Assembly (NCBI RefSeq): GCF_001704415.2
Contig: NC_030826.1
Location: 31,119,324-31,183,323 of the forward strand
Reading direction: 5' to 3'
DNA length: 64,000 bases
From: Capra hircus
Lineage: Eukaryota; Chordata; Mammalia; Artiodactyla; Bovidae
The notes beneath the pieces were generated by a model. That model ran no database searches. It had not been told where the DNA came from and saw nothing but the letters and a program-made list of their open reading frames with translations. The stretch's first letter is position 1. Each line of letters opens with the position of its first letter. The position numbers and the translations under genes are program-made. Positions 33,066 through 44,283 of this stretch are shown piece by piece.

Positions 33066-34360
33066 TAAAAATTATTGACCATGTTTATTACTATTTCCTA
33101 TTTATTGTCCTTGTTCTTTTTTGTTTTTCCTCTATTTTTGTCTTTCCTTTTCTGCCTTTTGTGGTTTAATTAAATAAACATCATTCAGTTGTCTCTTCTT
33201 TCTTTGCATATCAATTACACTTTTTTTTTTTTTTACTTTTAAGTGTTGGTCCTTGAGTTTGCAATATACATTCACAACAAATCCAAGTCTATTTTCAAGT
33301 AACCCCTTGCCATTTCAAGAACAGTTCAAGTACCATATAATAATGGAATATTCCCGATTCTGTCCTCTTATTTCTTGCCATTACTGTCATTTCCACTTCT
33401 GTGTAAGTTATAATCATTAACTATGTGGCTGCTATTATTTTGAACAAACAGCAAATTTTTATCTGTTAGAATAAGAAAAATAAAAGTTTTGTCTTCACTT
33501 ATTCCTTCTCTCATGCTCTTTCTTCTTTATGCAGATCCAAGTTTCTGACCTATATCATTTTCTTTTTATCTAAAGAACTTATTTTAACTTTCATTGCAAG
33601 GCACGTCTAGTGGCCACCTAATCACTTAATTTTTGTTTGTCCAAAAAAGTCTATGTCTTCCTCACTTTAGAAGGACAATTTCTCATGATATAGAATTCCT
33701 GGTTAGCAGTTTTGTTTTTCCTCTCAAAGCTTTAACTATTTCTTTCTGCTTTATTCTTGCTTGCATGCTTTCTGAGATGAAGTCAGAGGTAATTCTTATC
33801 TTTCCTACTCTTTTAAGTAAGGTTTTAATTTTTTCTCTTCTGACTTCTTTCAGGATTTTTTTTTTTTTAATGTTTGATTTTTCGCAGTTTGAATAGGATA
33901 CACATAAGGTGCTGTTTTTTCTCCTGTGTTTTTCTTGGTTAATGTTCTCTGAGTTTCCCTTATCTGTGGTTTGGTGTTTGACATTATTGCTTGGGAGAAA
34001 TTCTCAGTCATATTGCTTCAAATGTTTCTTTGGTTTCTCCCCCCAACCCCCTATCCCCCCTGTGCATTGTCATACCTTATATGCTTATCCCCACAGTTCT
34101 TTGATACTCTAGCTTTCTTTTCCAGTCTTTTCTCTCTCTGCAGTTTCGTTTTGGAAGTTTCTATTGGCATATCCTCAAGCTCAGAGATCTTTCTTCAGCC
34201 AAGCCCTGTCTACTAATAAACCCATAAAAAGCATCCTTGTTCATGCTACAGTGTTCTGATCTCTAGCATTTCTTTCTGAGTCCTCCTTAGAATTCTCATC
34301 TCCCTGCTTACATTGTCCCTGCCCTCTGTTCTCCCACAGTGTCCACTTTATCCATTATAG
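33066..34360 (-). mobile_element. L1 5' half (upstream of ORF2), antisense
   Basis: Antisense L1 phrases in order: TTGAGTTTGCAATATACATT, ATCCAAGTTTCTGACCTATA, AAATTCTCAGTCATATTGCT, ATCCTCAAGCTCAGAGATC. It lies on the 5' side of the endonuclease piece at 32.1-32.9 kb, so both are probably one L1 split by a CHR. Confidence 0.75.
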
Positions 34361-34403
34361 CTCTTGGCACAGCGGTTGCTGTTCAGCTGCTAAGTTGTGT
34401 CCC

Positions 34404-34583
34404 ACGCCGGATCTTGGTGTGCCCTGTGGTGAGCAGGCTCAGGAGGGTGCAGGCTTGGTTGTTGTGGCACTTGTGCCTGCTTGCTCTGTGCCATGTGGGA
34501 TCTCAGTTCCCTGGCCAGGAATTGAACCTGCGTCCCCTGCACTGAGAGGTGAATTCTTAACCACTGGACCACCAGGAAAGGCC
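34404..34583 (-). mobile_element. CHR-type SINE, antisense, with adjoining Bov-A tail scrap
   Basis: GGCCAGGAATTGAACCTGCG and CCACTGGACCACCAGGAAAG identify CHR. Just left, 34372-34403 reads GTTCAGCTGCTAAGTTGTGT, an antisense BovB-type tail. Confidence 0.75.
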
Positions 34584-35428
34584 TGACTTTCCTTCTTCTG
34601 ACTATAAGGCTTTATGTGTTAAATGCTTATTCAGGATTAAATAATAATAATTCTTACAAAGTAACTGGTCAAAAAAGATATTTGCATATTAATAAGATAT
34701 ATTCCATATCAAATAAGATATATTGCACATTTTGATAAATAACTATTAATCAAAGTAAAATTTTCTGACTTAAAGTTTGTTAACCGAATCATTTGTCATT
34801 AACCTTCTTAATTTCTAGGAGGTACAACAAAATGTCTTTACTGAAGACATTATCAAATGTCTTAATCAAATGATATTAATTTTACTTGCTACCCTTGTAC
34901 TGACAGTCACCTTTTATTAAAGCTGAAATTAGATACATCAGAGCTAAGTTGTCCCTATGAAATTTGAAATCTCACATTTTTGTATTTTCTTAAAATAAGT
35001 TGTGAACAATGAGCTGTTTATTCATCTCAAAGTTTTATTTTTCATGTTATCTCAAGATATCTTTATAAATGACCATCAGACACTTGAGAGTTTATACACA
35101 TAACACATACATACTATCAAGTTCATTTAATGGTTGAAAACAATTTGGCAGAATTAGAGTAACATAAAATTTGAGGAGGTGGAAGTAATTCAAATTAAAC
35201 AAAGGTATTTTCTAAATTGTAGCCGAGATTGCATGCTGGAATACTTTGTCTATACATCCATACATTAATAACTGTTCTCATTTTGAAGGAGGAATCTAAT
35301 GAACTTGTAGAAATAAATTGTAAGTAAACAAGAGACAATTCGAGGCTGCTAGTTAGCTAGTAGTTGAGGAGCTTATAACAGGCACTTTAATGGTCCCGTT
35401 GTGAAGGATTATGTTTATATATATAATA
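34584..35428. other. AT-rich unique stretch
   Basis: ATAAGATATAT-like words repeat at 34688-34725. No gene or repeat family seen. Confidence 0.4.
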
Positions 35429-35520
35429 TGGGCTTCCCTGGTGGCTCACATGGTAAAGAATCTGCCTGCAATGTGGGAGACCTGGGTTTGATCCTTGGGT
35501 CAGGAAGATCCCCTGGAGAA
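35429..35520 (+). mobile_element. Bov-tA SINE, 5' part, sense
   Basis: GGGCTTCCCTGGTGGCTCAC head through CCCCTGGAGAA. The 3' part is missing. Confidence 0.85.
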
Positions 35521-35689
35521 CATTCCAATTATGCTAATAGAGGCCTGAGACGTATATAATCAAAGTGAAGAAAGGAGGAAGTGTTGGAAAACACAGCAGA
35601 AGATGTGTTGCCAGTAAAAGGTAAATATAGATTTCCAGCAGCCAACTGGCACAAGTTAATGAAATTATTTCTTCCGTGGGCTGAGTAAG
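35521..35689. other. Short unique stretch
   Basis: Nothing recognised between the SINE and the next BovB tail. Confidence 0.4.
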
Positions 35690-35985
35690 TAACCCAGAAA
35701 TCAAACAGTCAATTCTAAAGGAAATCAACCCTGAATATCCATCGGGAAGGACTGATGCTGAAGCTGAAGCTCCAAGCCTTTGGCCACCTGATGCAAAGTT
35801 AGCTCACTGGAAAAGACTGATTCTGGGAAAGATTAAAGGCAAAAGGAGAAGGGGGCAGCAGAGGATGAGAGAGAGACAGCATCACTGACTCAATGGACAT
35901 AAAATAGTGGAGGACAGAGGAGCCTGGGGGGCTGCAGTCCATGGGGTGGCACAGAGTTGGACATGACTGGGCGACTGAACAACAG
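35690..35985 (+). mobile_element. BovB 3' end, sense
   Basis: GAAATCAACCCTGAATATCC to GGCGACTGAACAACAG. The Arg codon has become CAA (35794-35796). Confidence 0.85.
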
Positions 35986-36837
35986 ATGATCAAGAAGATA
36001 TAAAATTCTTTCTTACTTCTGATCTATTCTCCTTTTCCTCCAAGTCACAACGTTGATCTGTTGGAAGAAATGGGGGAGGGGGAAGAGTTTTTACTTCATC
36101 CTACTTGAAATGAAATAAAATATGCACCTGACACTCATTTGACTTTTCGCTTTTCCTGAGATGGTGAAAATGCAGAGAAGACATGCCTGCAGCAGACGGT
36201 TCTTCCCCTGACGTATGCGTGTGTGTGTATCTGTGTGTGTGAATCCTGACTGTTCTAGTAGCACGACAGACAGATAAAGAGATAAGGCAGGGACCCTTGC
36301 CCTTGGTTTGTGGCCGTGTTAAAGCGAAGTTTCACTGCTTCCAGTATTTTACACTGACAGCTCCTTTGCTTTGCTCTCAGCAGACTCTCCCTAAGGGGTG
36401 ATGACTACAGGACTGTAGTCGGGGCACAGAAGAGGTAAAGCCATTAAGTTCCCATTCCCATCCCTCCTGCCACCTCAATCTACAGTGTGTCTGGATTTAG
36501 ACTGTCTCAACCTAGGGGGAATCACTATGCTTTGACCTTAGTAGAAGTATCACCAATATGGGAAATGACTCAGCCCTCAGATGGAGGTTATAGTGGCTTG
36601 ATTAAAAGAAGTTTCTCAGACACCGACATTGGGAATGGTCTGTCCCCTGGGACATTTTCACAGCCTGGGGTGCTGCAGTACAGTCAGGTTCAGGATGGAG
36701 GAGAGGTGTATCTTTCTCTCTAAAAGTGGGTGAAGGGGGCACCACAAGGGGGAGAGAGGGGAGAGACCTGCATGCAACTCTACCGCAGCACGTTGTCAGG
36801 CAGAGCAGCTTCAGGAAGGAGTACTAGCATAAATCAG
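35986..36837. other. Repeat-poor stretch with an imperfect GT tract
   Basis: GT-rich at 36217-36241. The plus frame at 36487-36723 (78 codons) has no recognised domain. Confidence 0.4.
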
Positions 36838-37052
36838 GGGCTTCTCCCGTGGCTCAGACGGTAAAGAACCCGCCTGCCAGTGCAGGAGAGGTAGGTTCGA
36901 TCCCTGCGTCAGGAGGATCCCCTGGAGAAGGAAATGGCAACCCACTCCAGTATTCTTGCCTGGGAAATCCTATGAACAGAAGAGACTGGTGGGCTACAGT
37001 CCACAGGGCTGCGAAGAGCCAGACACAGCTTAATGATTAAACAACAACAACA
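36838..37052 (+). mobile_element. Bov-tA SINE, near full length, sense
   Basis: Head GGGGCTTCTCCCGTGGCTCA, full Bov-A body, and the ATTAAACAACAACAACAG tail. Confidence 0.9.
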
Positions 37053-37079
37053 GAACTAGTGTAAAACAACCCCTTTAAA

Positions 37080-37213
37080 ATATATTTTTTATTTGACTGT
37101 GCCAGGGCTTAGCTGTGGCATGTGGCATCTAGTTCCCTGACCGGAGATTGAATCCAGGCCCACTACTGCATTGGGGATGCAGAGTCTTAGCCACTGGACC
37201 ACCAGGGAATTCA
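37080..37213 (-). mobile_element. CHR-type SINE, antisense
   Basis: TTCCCTGACCGGAGATTGAA and CTGGACCACCAGGGAATTC. Confidence 0.85.
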
Positions 37214-37225
37214 CGAAACAACTGC

Positions 37226-37670
37226 TTTATTCTTAAAGCAGTATTCTATTTATTACTTTTGCTGTGGCGGGCCTTAGCTGTAGCACGTGGCGTCTTTGAT
37301 CTTCATTGGGGCACGTGGGGTTTTTAGTTGCTGCGTGTGGGATCTAATTCCGTGTGTGTGTGTGTGTGTGTGTGGGTGCGCTCAGTTGTGTCCAACTCTT
37401 GCAACCCTGTGGCTTGCACCTCTCCAAGCTACCCTGTCCATGGGATTTCCCAGGCCAGAAAACAGAAGCGAGTTGCCATTTCCTTCTCCAGGGGAATCTT
37501 CCCAACCCCAGGATTGAACTGGAATCTTCTGTATCTCCTGCATTGGCAAGCAGATTCTTTACCACTGAGCCACTTGGGAAGCCCCCTGATTCCCCAACCA
37601 GGACTCAAACCCAGGCCCCCTGCCTTGAGAGCTCAGAGTCTTGGCCACAGGACCACCAGGGAAGTCCCAA
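37226..37670 (-). mobile_element. CHR-type SINE, antisense, split by Bov-tA
   Basis: Left part GGCGGGCCTTAGCTGTAGCA and right part CCCCAACCAGGACTCAAACC to CCACCAGGGAAGTCCC, separated by an insertion at 37352-37585. Confidence 0.85.
37352..37585 (-). mobile_element. Bov-tA SINE with (GT)n tail, nested in CHR, antisense
   Basis: Begins with a GT tract (37352-37375), then a complete antisense SINE. CTAATTCC (37344-37351) and CTGATTCC (37586-37593) are the TSD. Confidence 0.9.
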
Positions 37671-37689
37671 GAAATTTAATGGACCTATG

Positions 37690-38365
37690 TCAGTTTCCTG
37701 TCACTGCTGTTCACACATTTCCCCACCCTTGGTGGCTTAAAATAATAGGATTATATTCTTCCACTGTTCGGGAGGCCAAAAGTCAGAAATTCATTTCACT
37801 AGGCCATAATCAGGGTGTCAGCTGGGCTGTATTCCCTCCGGAGATTGTGGTCAAGATCCACGCCGTGACTCTTCCAGTTCCTGGAGGCTGCTGTGCTCTC
37901 CTGGCCGCTTTCCTGCAGCCACGCTGCCTTTCCCTCTCTTCTGTGTCAAATGCCCCTCTGCTTTTGTTGCATAAGGACACTTGTGGCTGTATCTAAGCCC
38001 CATCCAGATGATCCAGGATAATCTCGCCGACTCCTTACAAAGCCCCCTTTTCTCTATCAGGTCACATTTATAGGTCCTAGGAAATAGGACCCGGTATTTC
38101 TGTGGGGTGGGCTTCCCAGGTGGCGATAGTGGTAAAGAACCCTCCTGCCAATGCAAGAGATGGAAGAGACTTGGGTTCAATCTCTAAATCAGGAAGATCC
38201 CCTGGAGGAGGGCATGCCAATTCACTCCAGTATTCTTGCCTGGAGAATCCCATGGACAGAGGAGCCTGGCGGGCTACAGTCCATGAGGTCGCATAGAGAC
38301 AGACATGACTGAAGCAACTTAGCACACACGTACGCATCTTTGCGGGACATTATTCAGCCTATTAG
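37690..38365 (-). mobile_element. MLT1/MaLR-like LTR relic, antisense, cut by two SINEs
   Basis: GGTGGCTTAAAATAATAGGA, CCAAAAGTCAGAAATTCATT, a CATAAGGACACTTGTGG block and the end GGACATTATTCAGCCTATTA. A Bov-tA lies at 38109-38335, and another sits at the very end. Confidence 0.65.
38109..38335 (+). mobile_element. Bov-tA SINE nested in the LTR relic, sense
   Basis: Head GGGCTTCCCAGGTGGCGATA through tail ACTTAGCACACACG. The flanks share only a weak TSD. Confidence 0.85.

Positions 38366-38442
<77 letters not shown>
38366..38442. repeat. (GT)n microsatellite, longest run 32 units
   Basis: One TTTG interruption splits a short run from an uninterrupted 64-bp run (38379-38442). Likely polymorphic. 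Confidence 0.95.
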
Positions 38443-38443
<1 letters not shown>

Positions 38444-38659
38444 ATGCTCAGTTGCTCAGTGCTGTTCGACTCTTTGTGACCCCATAGACTATAGCCTGCC
38501 AGGTTCCTCTGTCCATGGGATTCTCCTGGCAAGAATACTGGAGTGGGTTGCCATTTCTTCCTCCAAGGGATCTTCCTGACCCAGGAATCAAACGAGCGTC
38601 TCTTGTGCCTCCTGCATTGCAGGAGAATTCTTTCTTATTGAGCCACTGGGGAAGCCCCT
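38367..38659 (-). mobile_element. Bov-tA SINE with long (GT)n tail, antisense, with TSD
   Basis: GT tract, then the antisense SINE to CCACTGGGGAAGCCC. CAGCCTATTAGG (38355-38366) and CAGCCTACTAAGG (38660-38672) are the TSD. Confidence 0.9.
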
Positions 38660-38887
38660 CAGCCTACTAAGGTACCTAGTAAATATTTTCCATCTACTTT
38701 CGGGAGTTTTCTGCTGTACTTATAGCACAGAGATGGTGTATAATAATAGAGGATAATTCCAGTTCCTTAAATTCCAACAGTGGTGCATTCTTTTGGGTTG
38801 TATGAAAACATTGCTGGTTGGTCTTCATTTTTATAGTAGTTATGAATTTCAGAGTGTGTCTCTGTTCCTGCACGTATGTTCTTATAG

Positions 38888-39146
38888 GATTGTTCAGTGA
38901 CTGCTGGCTGTGTCCGTCTTTGTTGCTGCGTGGGCTTTCTCTAGTTGAGGCCAGGGGGGCTACTCTCCAGGTGCCTGGGCCTCTCATTGCCAAGACCTCT
39001 TGCTGCAGAGCATGGGCCAAGTAGCTGCAGCACGCAGACTCGGTTGCTCCACGGCTTGTGGGATCTTCCTGGACCGGGGATTGAACCGGTGACCCCTGCA
39101 CTGGCAGGCGGATTCGTAACCACTGAACCGCCAGGGAAGCCCACAT
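38888..39146 (-). mobile_element. CHR-L SINE, antisense, with TSD
   Basis: GGCTTTCTCTAGTTGAGGCC, GGTTGCTCCACGGCTTGTGG, CCGCCAGGGAAGCCC. TATGTTCTTATAG (38875-38887) and TATGTTCCTATGG (39147-39159) flank it. Confidence 0.85.
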
Positions 39147-39159
39147 TATGTTCCTATGG

Positions 39160-40221
39160 TATACTGGCCAATGCAACATTACAATATCAGGTGCTCTGTA
39201 AAGTTTTGGAGAGGGAAATCAAGTGGGCCATCCCAATAAGAGAGCCAACACCCAACTCGTCAAGTTGATCTCCCAGTTTCCAACTTCCACAGAAAGCTGA
39301 ACACCAAATTACATCTCCTGATGCCCAGGATGCTTTCTGAGACAGGCTGATTCACTCCCTCCATAATCTCACCAACCCCAATAAGTATCAGTGATCCCCA
39401 GAATCCCTGGGATCCATGTTTAGTTTTTCCCTCGGTTATTGTAATCATAGATACTTGGCACCATCTGGCTCTAAATTTTGGGGGTTGGGGTGGGTTCAGA
39501 GTCACTTACCACATAAAGATCACATATTCCACAGAAAGCGAGCCATCTAATACACAGCAATGAGAAAACAAAAATGAAAGCATTATTCGGGCAGGAAGTC
39601 CTCTGCAGGGCAGATAAAGCACGGTAATGGTATCTCCAGCACATGGGCCCAGGACCGACTATAAATGATCCATTCAAGTCCCTCTGTGCACACATGTTAA
39701 AGGACTTCCAGATGTCCTCATGGGCAGGCCCTCTGTTCTGTGATCTGGGTCTCACCCACCATATGGAGCTGATTTGGTGTCGTGATAGAATGATGCAAGA
39801 TGAAACACCAGCTGCTCTGCTAGCTACAGAGGAGTTGGTAAATTGTTTAAGGCCTCATCATTTGTCTAGTTGGAGGTCCCCACGGCAAATGCCTCCTGAT
39901 TTCTGTGGGATAAGGAGGCATGGGGGCACACCCTAAGGACAGGCTCTCTGTGAAACATATAAATGATTATGTCAGTGCCCTGGAAAGACCCCATGTATTC
40001 TGGGATCTTAGAATCCTCAGTCCACAGCCAGAAGTTTGGGGTGAAATTGGAGATGTGAGATGCAAAGCAGGGGTAAGAATCCTCTGTGTGCTGTCCTCCT
40101 CGGGTTTTATTTCATAACCGGAGGTACCCACTCCTCTTGGTTTCAGCTGATGGCCACTCCCATGGCAGCTTTCAGTGATACTTGCAGAGCCAGAGAGAAT
40201 TAGGATCATATGAGGGTGTTT
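39160..40221. other. Repeat-poor stretch of about 1 kb, no gene seen
   Basis: Unique-looking DNA. Overlapping frames at 39471-39755 (minus) and 39643-39936 (plus) have no domain. Confidence 0.45.
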
Positions 40222-40466
40222 TGTTGTTTTTCAGTAGCTAAGTCATGTCTGACTCTTAGTGACCCCATGGACTGCAGCACACCAAGCTTCCCTGTCCTTC
40301 ACTATCTCCTGGAGTTTGCTCAAACTCACGTCCACTGAGTCGGTGATGCTATCTAAGCATCTCAGCTTCTGTTGCTCTCTTCTCCTTTTGCCCTCAGTCT
40401 TTCCTAGCATGAAGGTCTTTTCCAATGAGTCGGCTCTTTGCATCAGGTGGCCAAAGTATTGGAGTG
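40222..40466 (-). mobile_element. BovB 3' end, antisense
   Basis: Tail complement through CAGGTGGCCAAAGTATTGGA. The Arg codon reads CAA (plus-strand TTG at 40438-40440). Confidence 0.85.
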
Positions 40467-40944
40467 TGTTTAGAGAACATTTATTTCAACTCTATTTTTC
40501 CAAGGAAGAAAAAGGCAAGGGTACATAATTCATCCATTATTCATATCTTAGGGTCTCTGCCTCCCAATTCCATTTTTGATGCATATAATATTTATGTTAA
40601 TTTGCTACATACATATGTATATACACGCTTACATATGTAATACGGAGATACACAATAAGCCAGCTCCTGATTATCTACCACTGTCCTCTCTTTTATCCAG
40701 GTTTTTCATCCAAGAAAGGCTTCTTCCTCTTACCAAGTATAGTTTCTGCAATCACCACTTGGTCTGTGTTTATGGAAAGTATATTGTAATTGCCATTCTC
40801 TTCAACTCAACCCCTGAAGAATGCTTCCAAAAGCAAAGAACAAAAATTTCTAACCCAAGTGCCAAAATATTTACGCTGAAGTCAGATAAAAATGAAGTTT
40901 GTAGAGATGTGCCATTTCCGCTTCTTTGCTTCTTCTTGATTATT
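40467..40944. other. AT-rich stretch, no gene seen
   Basis: The 141-codon plus frame at 40576-41001 runs into the LTR relic and lacks a domain. Confidence 0.4.
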
Positions 40945-41205
40945 GGTACTTGCTATAGCCTGAGAGTTTGTGTCCCCAAAATTTGTATGTTGAAATCCTA
41001 ATCCCTCAATGTAATAGTACCAGGAAGTAGGGCCTTTGGGAGGTGATTAGGTCAGGAGCATAGAGCCCCTGGGAATGGAATTAGTGCCCTTACAAAAGAG
41101 ACCTCATGTTACTGCTTCCTAATTTCTGATCCAACGCCCTTTGTGCACGTGGATGGCCTGTCTGTAATGGGTGTCATCTTAAACAAGGTTGTCTTGATTT
41201 GAAAA
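40945..41205 (+). mobile_element. MLT1 (MaLR) LTR relic, sense
   Basis: GTGTCCCCAAAATTTGTATG, TTGAAATCCTAATCCCTCAA, GGGCCTTTGGGAGGTGATTA and GGAATTAGTGCCCTTACAAA follow the MLT1 order. The 3' half is lost. Confidence 0.85.
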
Positions 41206-41475
41206 TCAGAGGAAAGTCCACTGCATTGAAATGCTTGGATCAGAAGCTGCTGTCAGGTTGAGTTGGACTTGAGTATTGGGAGGAAAACCCAGGGCCACCT
41301 GTTACCAAAATCTTGTCCGCTTTGCTGACCTTCTGTGATAGTAGTTCTCGTCAAATTTCACCGTCAGTTTCACTGCCACTGTGTGGCAGGTAGACACAAA
41401 ACATAATCAAGCTTCATATGCATAAACATACTCAGAGATAAGATACACAAAGATAAATTGGTACCCAGCGTCATG
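41206..41475. other. No gene seen
   Basis: Unique-looking sequence between the LTR relic and a short tandem duplication. Confidence 0.4.
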
Positions 41476-41523
41476 AAATATAGATGTTTTGGCAAATACA
41501 AATATAGATGTTTTGGCAAATAC
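41476..41523 (+). repeat. Perfect 24-bp tandem duplication
   Basis: The unit starting AAATATAGATG and ending GGCAAATAC occurs twice without change, directly left of a SINE TSD. Confidence 0.95.
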
Positions 41524-41530
41524 AAGGATG

Positions 41531-41750
41531 CGTTCATGCTCAGTCACTTCAGTTGTGTCCGACTCTTTGCAACCCCACGGGGTTGTGGCCTGCCAGGCTT
41601 GTCAGTCTGTGGGGTTCTCGAAGCAAGAATACTGGAGTGGGTTGCTGTGCCCTCCTCCAGGGGACCTTCCCGACCCAGGGATCAAACCTGTGTCTCCTGC
41701 ATCTCCTGCATTGCAGATTCCTTACTGCTGAGCCACTGGGGAATCCCCAC
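41531..41750 (-). mobile_element. Bov-tA SINE, antisense, with TSD
   Basis: Tail complement to CCACTGGGGAATCCCC. AGGATG at 41525-41530 and 41752-41757. Confidence 0.85.
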
Positions 41751-41757
41751 GAGGATG

Positions 41758-42359
41758 TACAGTGGCTTAATATTTACACCATTTTCTCTTTTCCTGGTTA
41801 CTAGCCATCGAAGACAGTAATTAATGTTCTGACCCATCTGCATGCCTCCAGTCACTTACTCTTCCTGTCTTTTTTTCGCATTTCCACCAAAAATAATGTC
41901 CTTTGTATGTCAGTCTTCTGTCTCAAAAGCCAGCAATAGCTTCCTGTTGCCTGTTGAGTAATGATGAAGCCTTGTCTTAGGGCATTTTAAGCCCAGCACC
42001 TAAACTGTTGAGTAGGTTTCAATTGCTGCACCCACCCTGATGGATTTTGCCCTCCCTGCCTGGAGCCTCTTGTTGAAAAGGGATCTGATGCTACATCTGA
42101 ACTCAATAAGAAGGTGCACCATGATTGATAGGGGATGTCTGCCATGATGTGGTATCTGGGAGTGAAAGCCCAAGGCTACATATTTCCCAGCCCTGCCAGA
42201 CAGCATCTGGTCTCATCTGTCACTCTATCTCTGTCCCAGCTCTTTGCTTTAGCAACTCCAGGTTGTCTTGTGTTCAGTTAAGGGAGGATAAAAGAGTGCA
42301 GCAATGTCTTCCTCATTAGATTGTCAGATATTTAGAAATACCCACCTCTTAAAACCTTC
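41758..42359. other. No gene seen
   Basis: Possibly diverged L2-like DNA at its start. Nothing firm. Confidence 0.35.
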
Positions 42360-42930
42360 TGTATCCAGCCCCTCCATGCCATGCTCTTTGCCTCTGTCTT
42401 AGTCCAGACTCTCGTCAGCTCTCCCCTGGCCTATTTGATAATTCTCCTGTCTCATCATCATTTTATTGTATATTAAACTCTTCAGTGGCTCTCATTTCAA
42501 TCGCTTTTACTGGGCTTCTAACCACTCACCCTCCCAGTGTTTTAGCTAATGCTAACCCAACAGTATCTCTACCATACCTTCAAATGCAACCTATTTTTTT
42601 TTTTTAATGTAGACCATTTTTTTAGGTCTTTATTGAATTTGATACACTATTGCTTCATTTTTTGGTTTGGTTAGGCTGTGAGGCATGTGGGACTGTAGCT
42701 TTCCAACCAGGGATCGAACCCACAGCCCTTCATTGAAAGGCAAATTCTTAACCACTGGACCGCCAGGGACAGGAAGTCGCTCAACCTGTGATTAAGGTCA
42801 ACTTTACCTGTAAGTTCCTTGAGACCAGGGTCCATGTCTTATTCATCTTTGTAACCCACATGACCTATTATTTTGTTTACAATACTGTTGACATTAAATC
42901 AACATTTGAATGAATGGTTTAATGAGTGAA
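42360..42930 (+). mobile_element. L2 LINE 3' relic, sense, split by CHR
   Basis: The right piece is clear: GTAAGTTCCTTGAGACCAGG, CATGTCTTATTCATCTTTGT and the ATTTGAATGAATGG end. The left piece is more diverged. Confidence 0.6.
42593..42778 (-). mobile_element. CHR-type SINE with long tail, antisense
   Basis: The tail complement (AGGTCTTTATTGAATTTG) matches the subfamily at 6.2 and 32.9 kb. CAACCT lies at each edge. Confidence 0.8.
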
Positions 42931-43164
42931 TAAAGATCTGAGGCTGTTGTGAGTGTGAAAAAAGTGCTTAAAGTATTCTAGAAATTCAGAGACTTGGGAT
43001 TGGAGGGCATTTTGAGAACTGTGACCCACAGAGATCTACTCATTGGAGGGAACTGGAGTTCTCCAAAAATTACCTGGCTTTGGAAGCCAGCCCCAGTCAT
43101 GGCAGCCCAAGGAGCTCTAACCTCTTGGAGGAAGGCTCAGCTTTCAGACTTTCGTAACGCTAGC
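42931..43164. other. Short unique stretch
   Basis: Nothing recognised. Confidence 0.4.
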
Positions 43165-43612
43165 TTCCTCCTTCCACTAAGCTCTTCGGTCAAATGTCCC
43201 CTCCCACCACCCACTGCACCACCCTATTTATTTTCTTCAGGGAACTTTTCATTTATCTTTCTTATATTTTTTCCTATGAACACATTTTCCATCTTCTCAA
43301 TAGTCTATGAGCTACATGAGAGCACGGTTATTTTATCAGGATATCCTTAGGTGGTACTAGTGATAAAGAATCTGCCTGTCAATGCAGCAATCACAGGTTC
43401 AGTCCCTGGGTTGGGAAGATCCCCTGGAGGAGGAAATGGCCACCCACTCCAGTATCCTTGCCTGGAGAAGTCCATGGAGAGAGGAACTTGGTGGGCTATA
43501 GTTCATGGGGTCACAAAGAATCAGACACTTTTGAATGACTAACACACACAGCTCCTAAGACAGTATCTGCTGCTATTCAATTTGTTGAATAATTGAATCA
43601 GTGAATTCTCAG
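43165..43612 (+). mobile_element. L2 LINE 3' relic, sense, split by Bov-tA
   Basis: AGCTCTTCGGTCAAATGTCC, CTATGAGCTACATGAGAGCA, then after the SINE CAATTTGTTGAATAATTGAA. Confidence 0.6.
43340..43548 (+). mobile_element. Bov-tA SINE nested in L2, sense
   Basis: A degraded head (CCTTAGGTGGTACTAGTG), a full body, and a tail ending in ACACACA. Confidence 0.85.
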
Positions 43613-43744
43613 TACTGGTATCCACTCAGATAAGAGGGGCAGATGGGTAATCTAGGTGGTGGCCCAAAATTTGGGGTGGGTGTCAAGGGAATAAGTTAAT
43701 ATGCACTTGACCCTATCCTCAGGGAAGAAGGTTGGCAGTAACTG

Positions 43745-44012
43745 GGAAATTACCTATCAACCTTATGGGTGGTATAGTCATTTTCACAACATTGATTCTT
43801 CCAATCCAAGAATATGGTGTATCTCTCCATCCGTTGGTGTTGTCTAATTTCTTTCATCAATATCTTTTTGTTTTCTGCATACATGTCTTTTGTCTCCTTA
43901 AGTAGGCTTATTCCTGGGTATTTTATTCTTTCTGGTACAATGATAAATGGGATAAATGGGATTATTTTTAAAATTTCTCTTTCTGATGTTATTAAATTCA
44001 TTGATTAGCTCT
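43745..44012 (-). mobile_element. L1 ORF2 internal fragment, antisense
   Basis: On the minus strand KETKDMYAENKKILMKEI matches the L1 ORF2 region after the reverse transcriptase core. GATAAATGGGATAAATGGG is a small tandem repeat inside. Confidence 0.75.
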
Positions 44013-44283
44013 AGTAGTTTTCTGGTGGCCAATCAACTTTAGAGTTTGGAGAAGGGCATGGATTGGAATGCTATAAAGAGAAAGCAGTAAAAACTCCAGT
44101 GGATAAGCAACCATGGTAGGGGGTGGAGGGGGGTGGAAAGGGAATGATTCATGGTCAACTTGGTGGTCTAGAAGAATTCTGGGGCTGGATCCTAGATCTG
44201 GTAGGGTGATTTCATTCCAAAACAATGAGGTTGATGGGGGACTTGTAAGTCCTGATGTTTATGGTCTTCAATTAGGAATGGGG
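44013..44283. other. No gene seen
   Basis: G-rich at 44115-44142. Otherwise nothing recognised. Confidence 0.4.

Noticed and set aside
38340..38579. Plus-strand ORF rich in Cys-Val repeats
   Set aside because: It is translation of the (GT)n microsatellite and a SINE. The same holds for 56246-56654 on the minus strand and 37287-37996.
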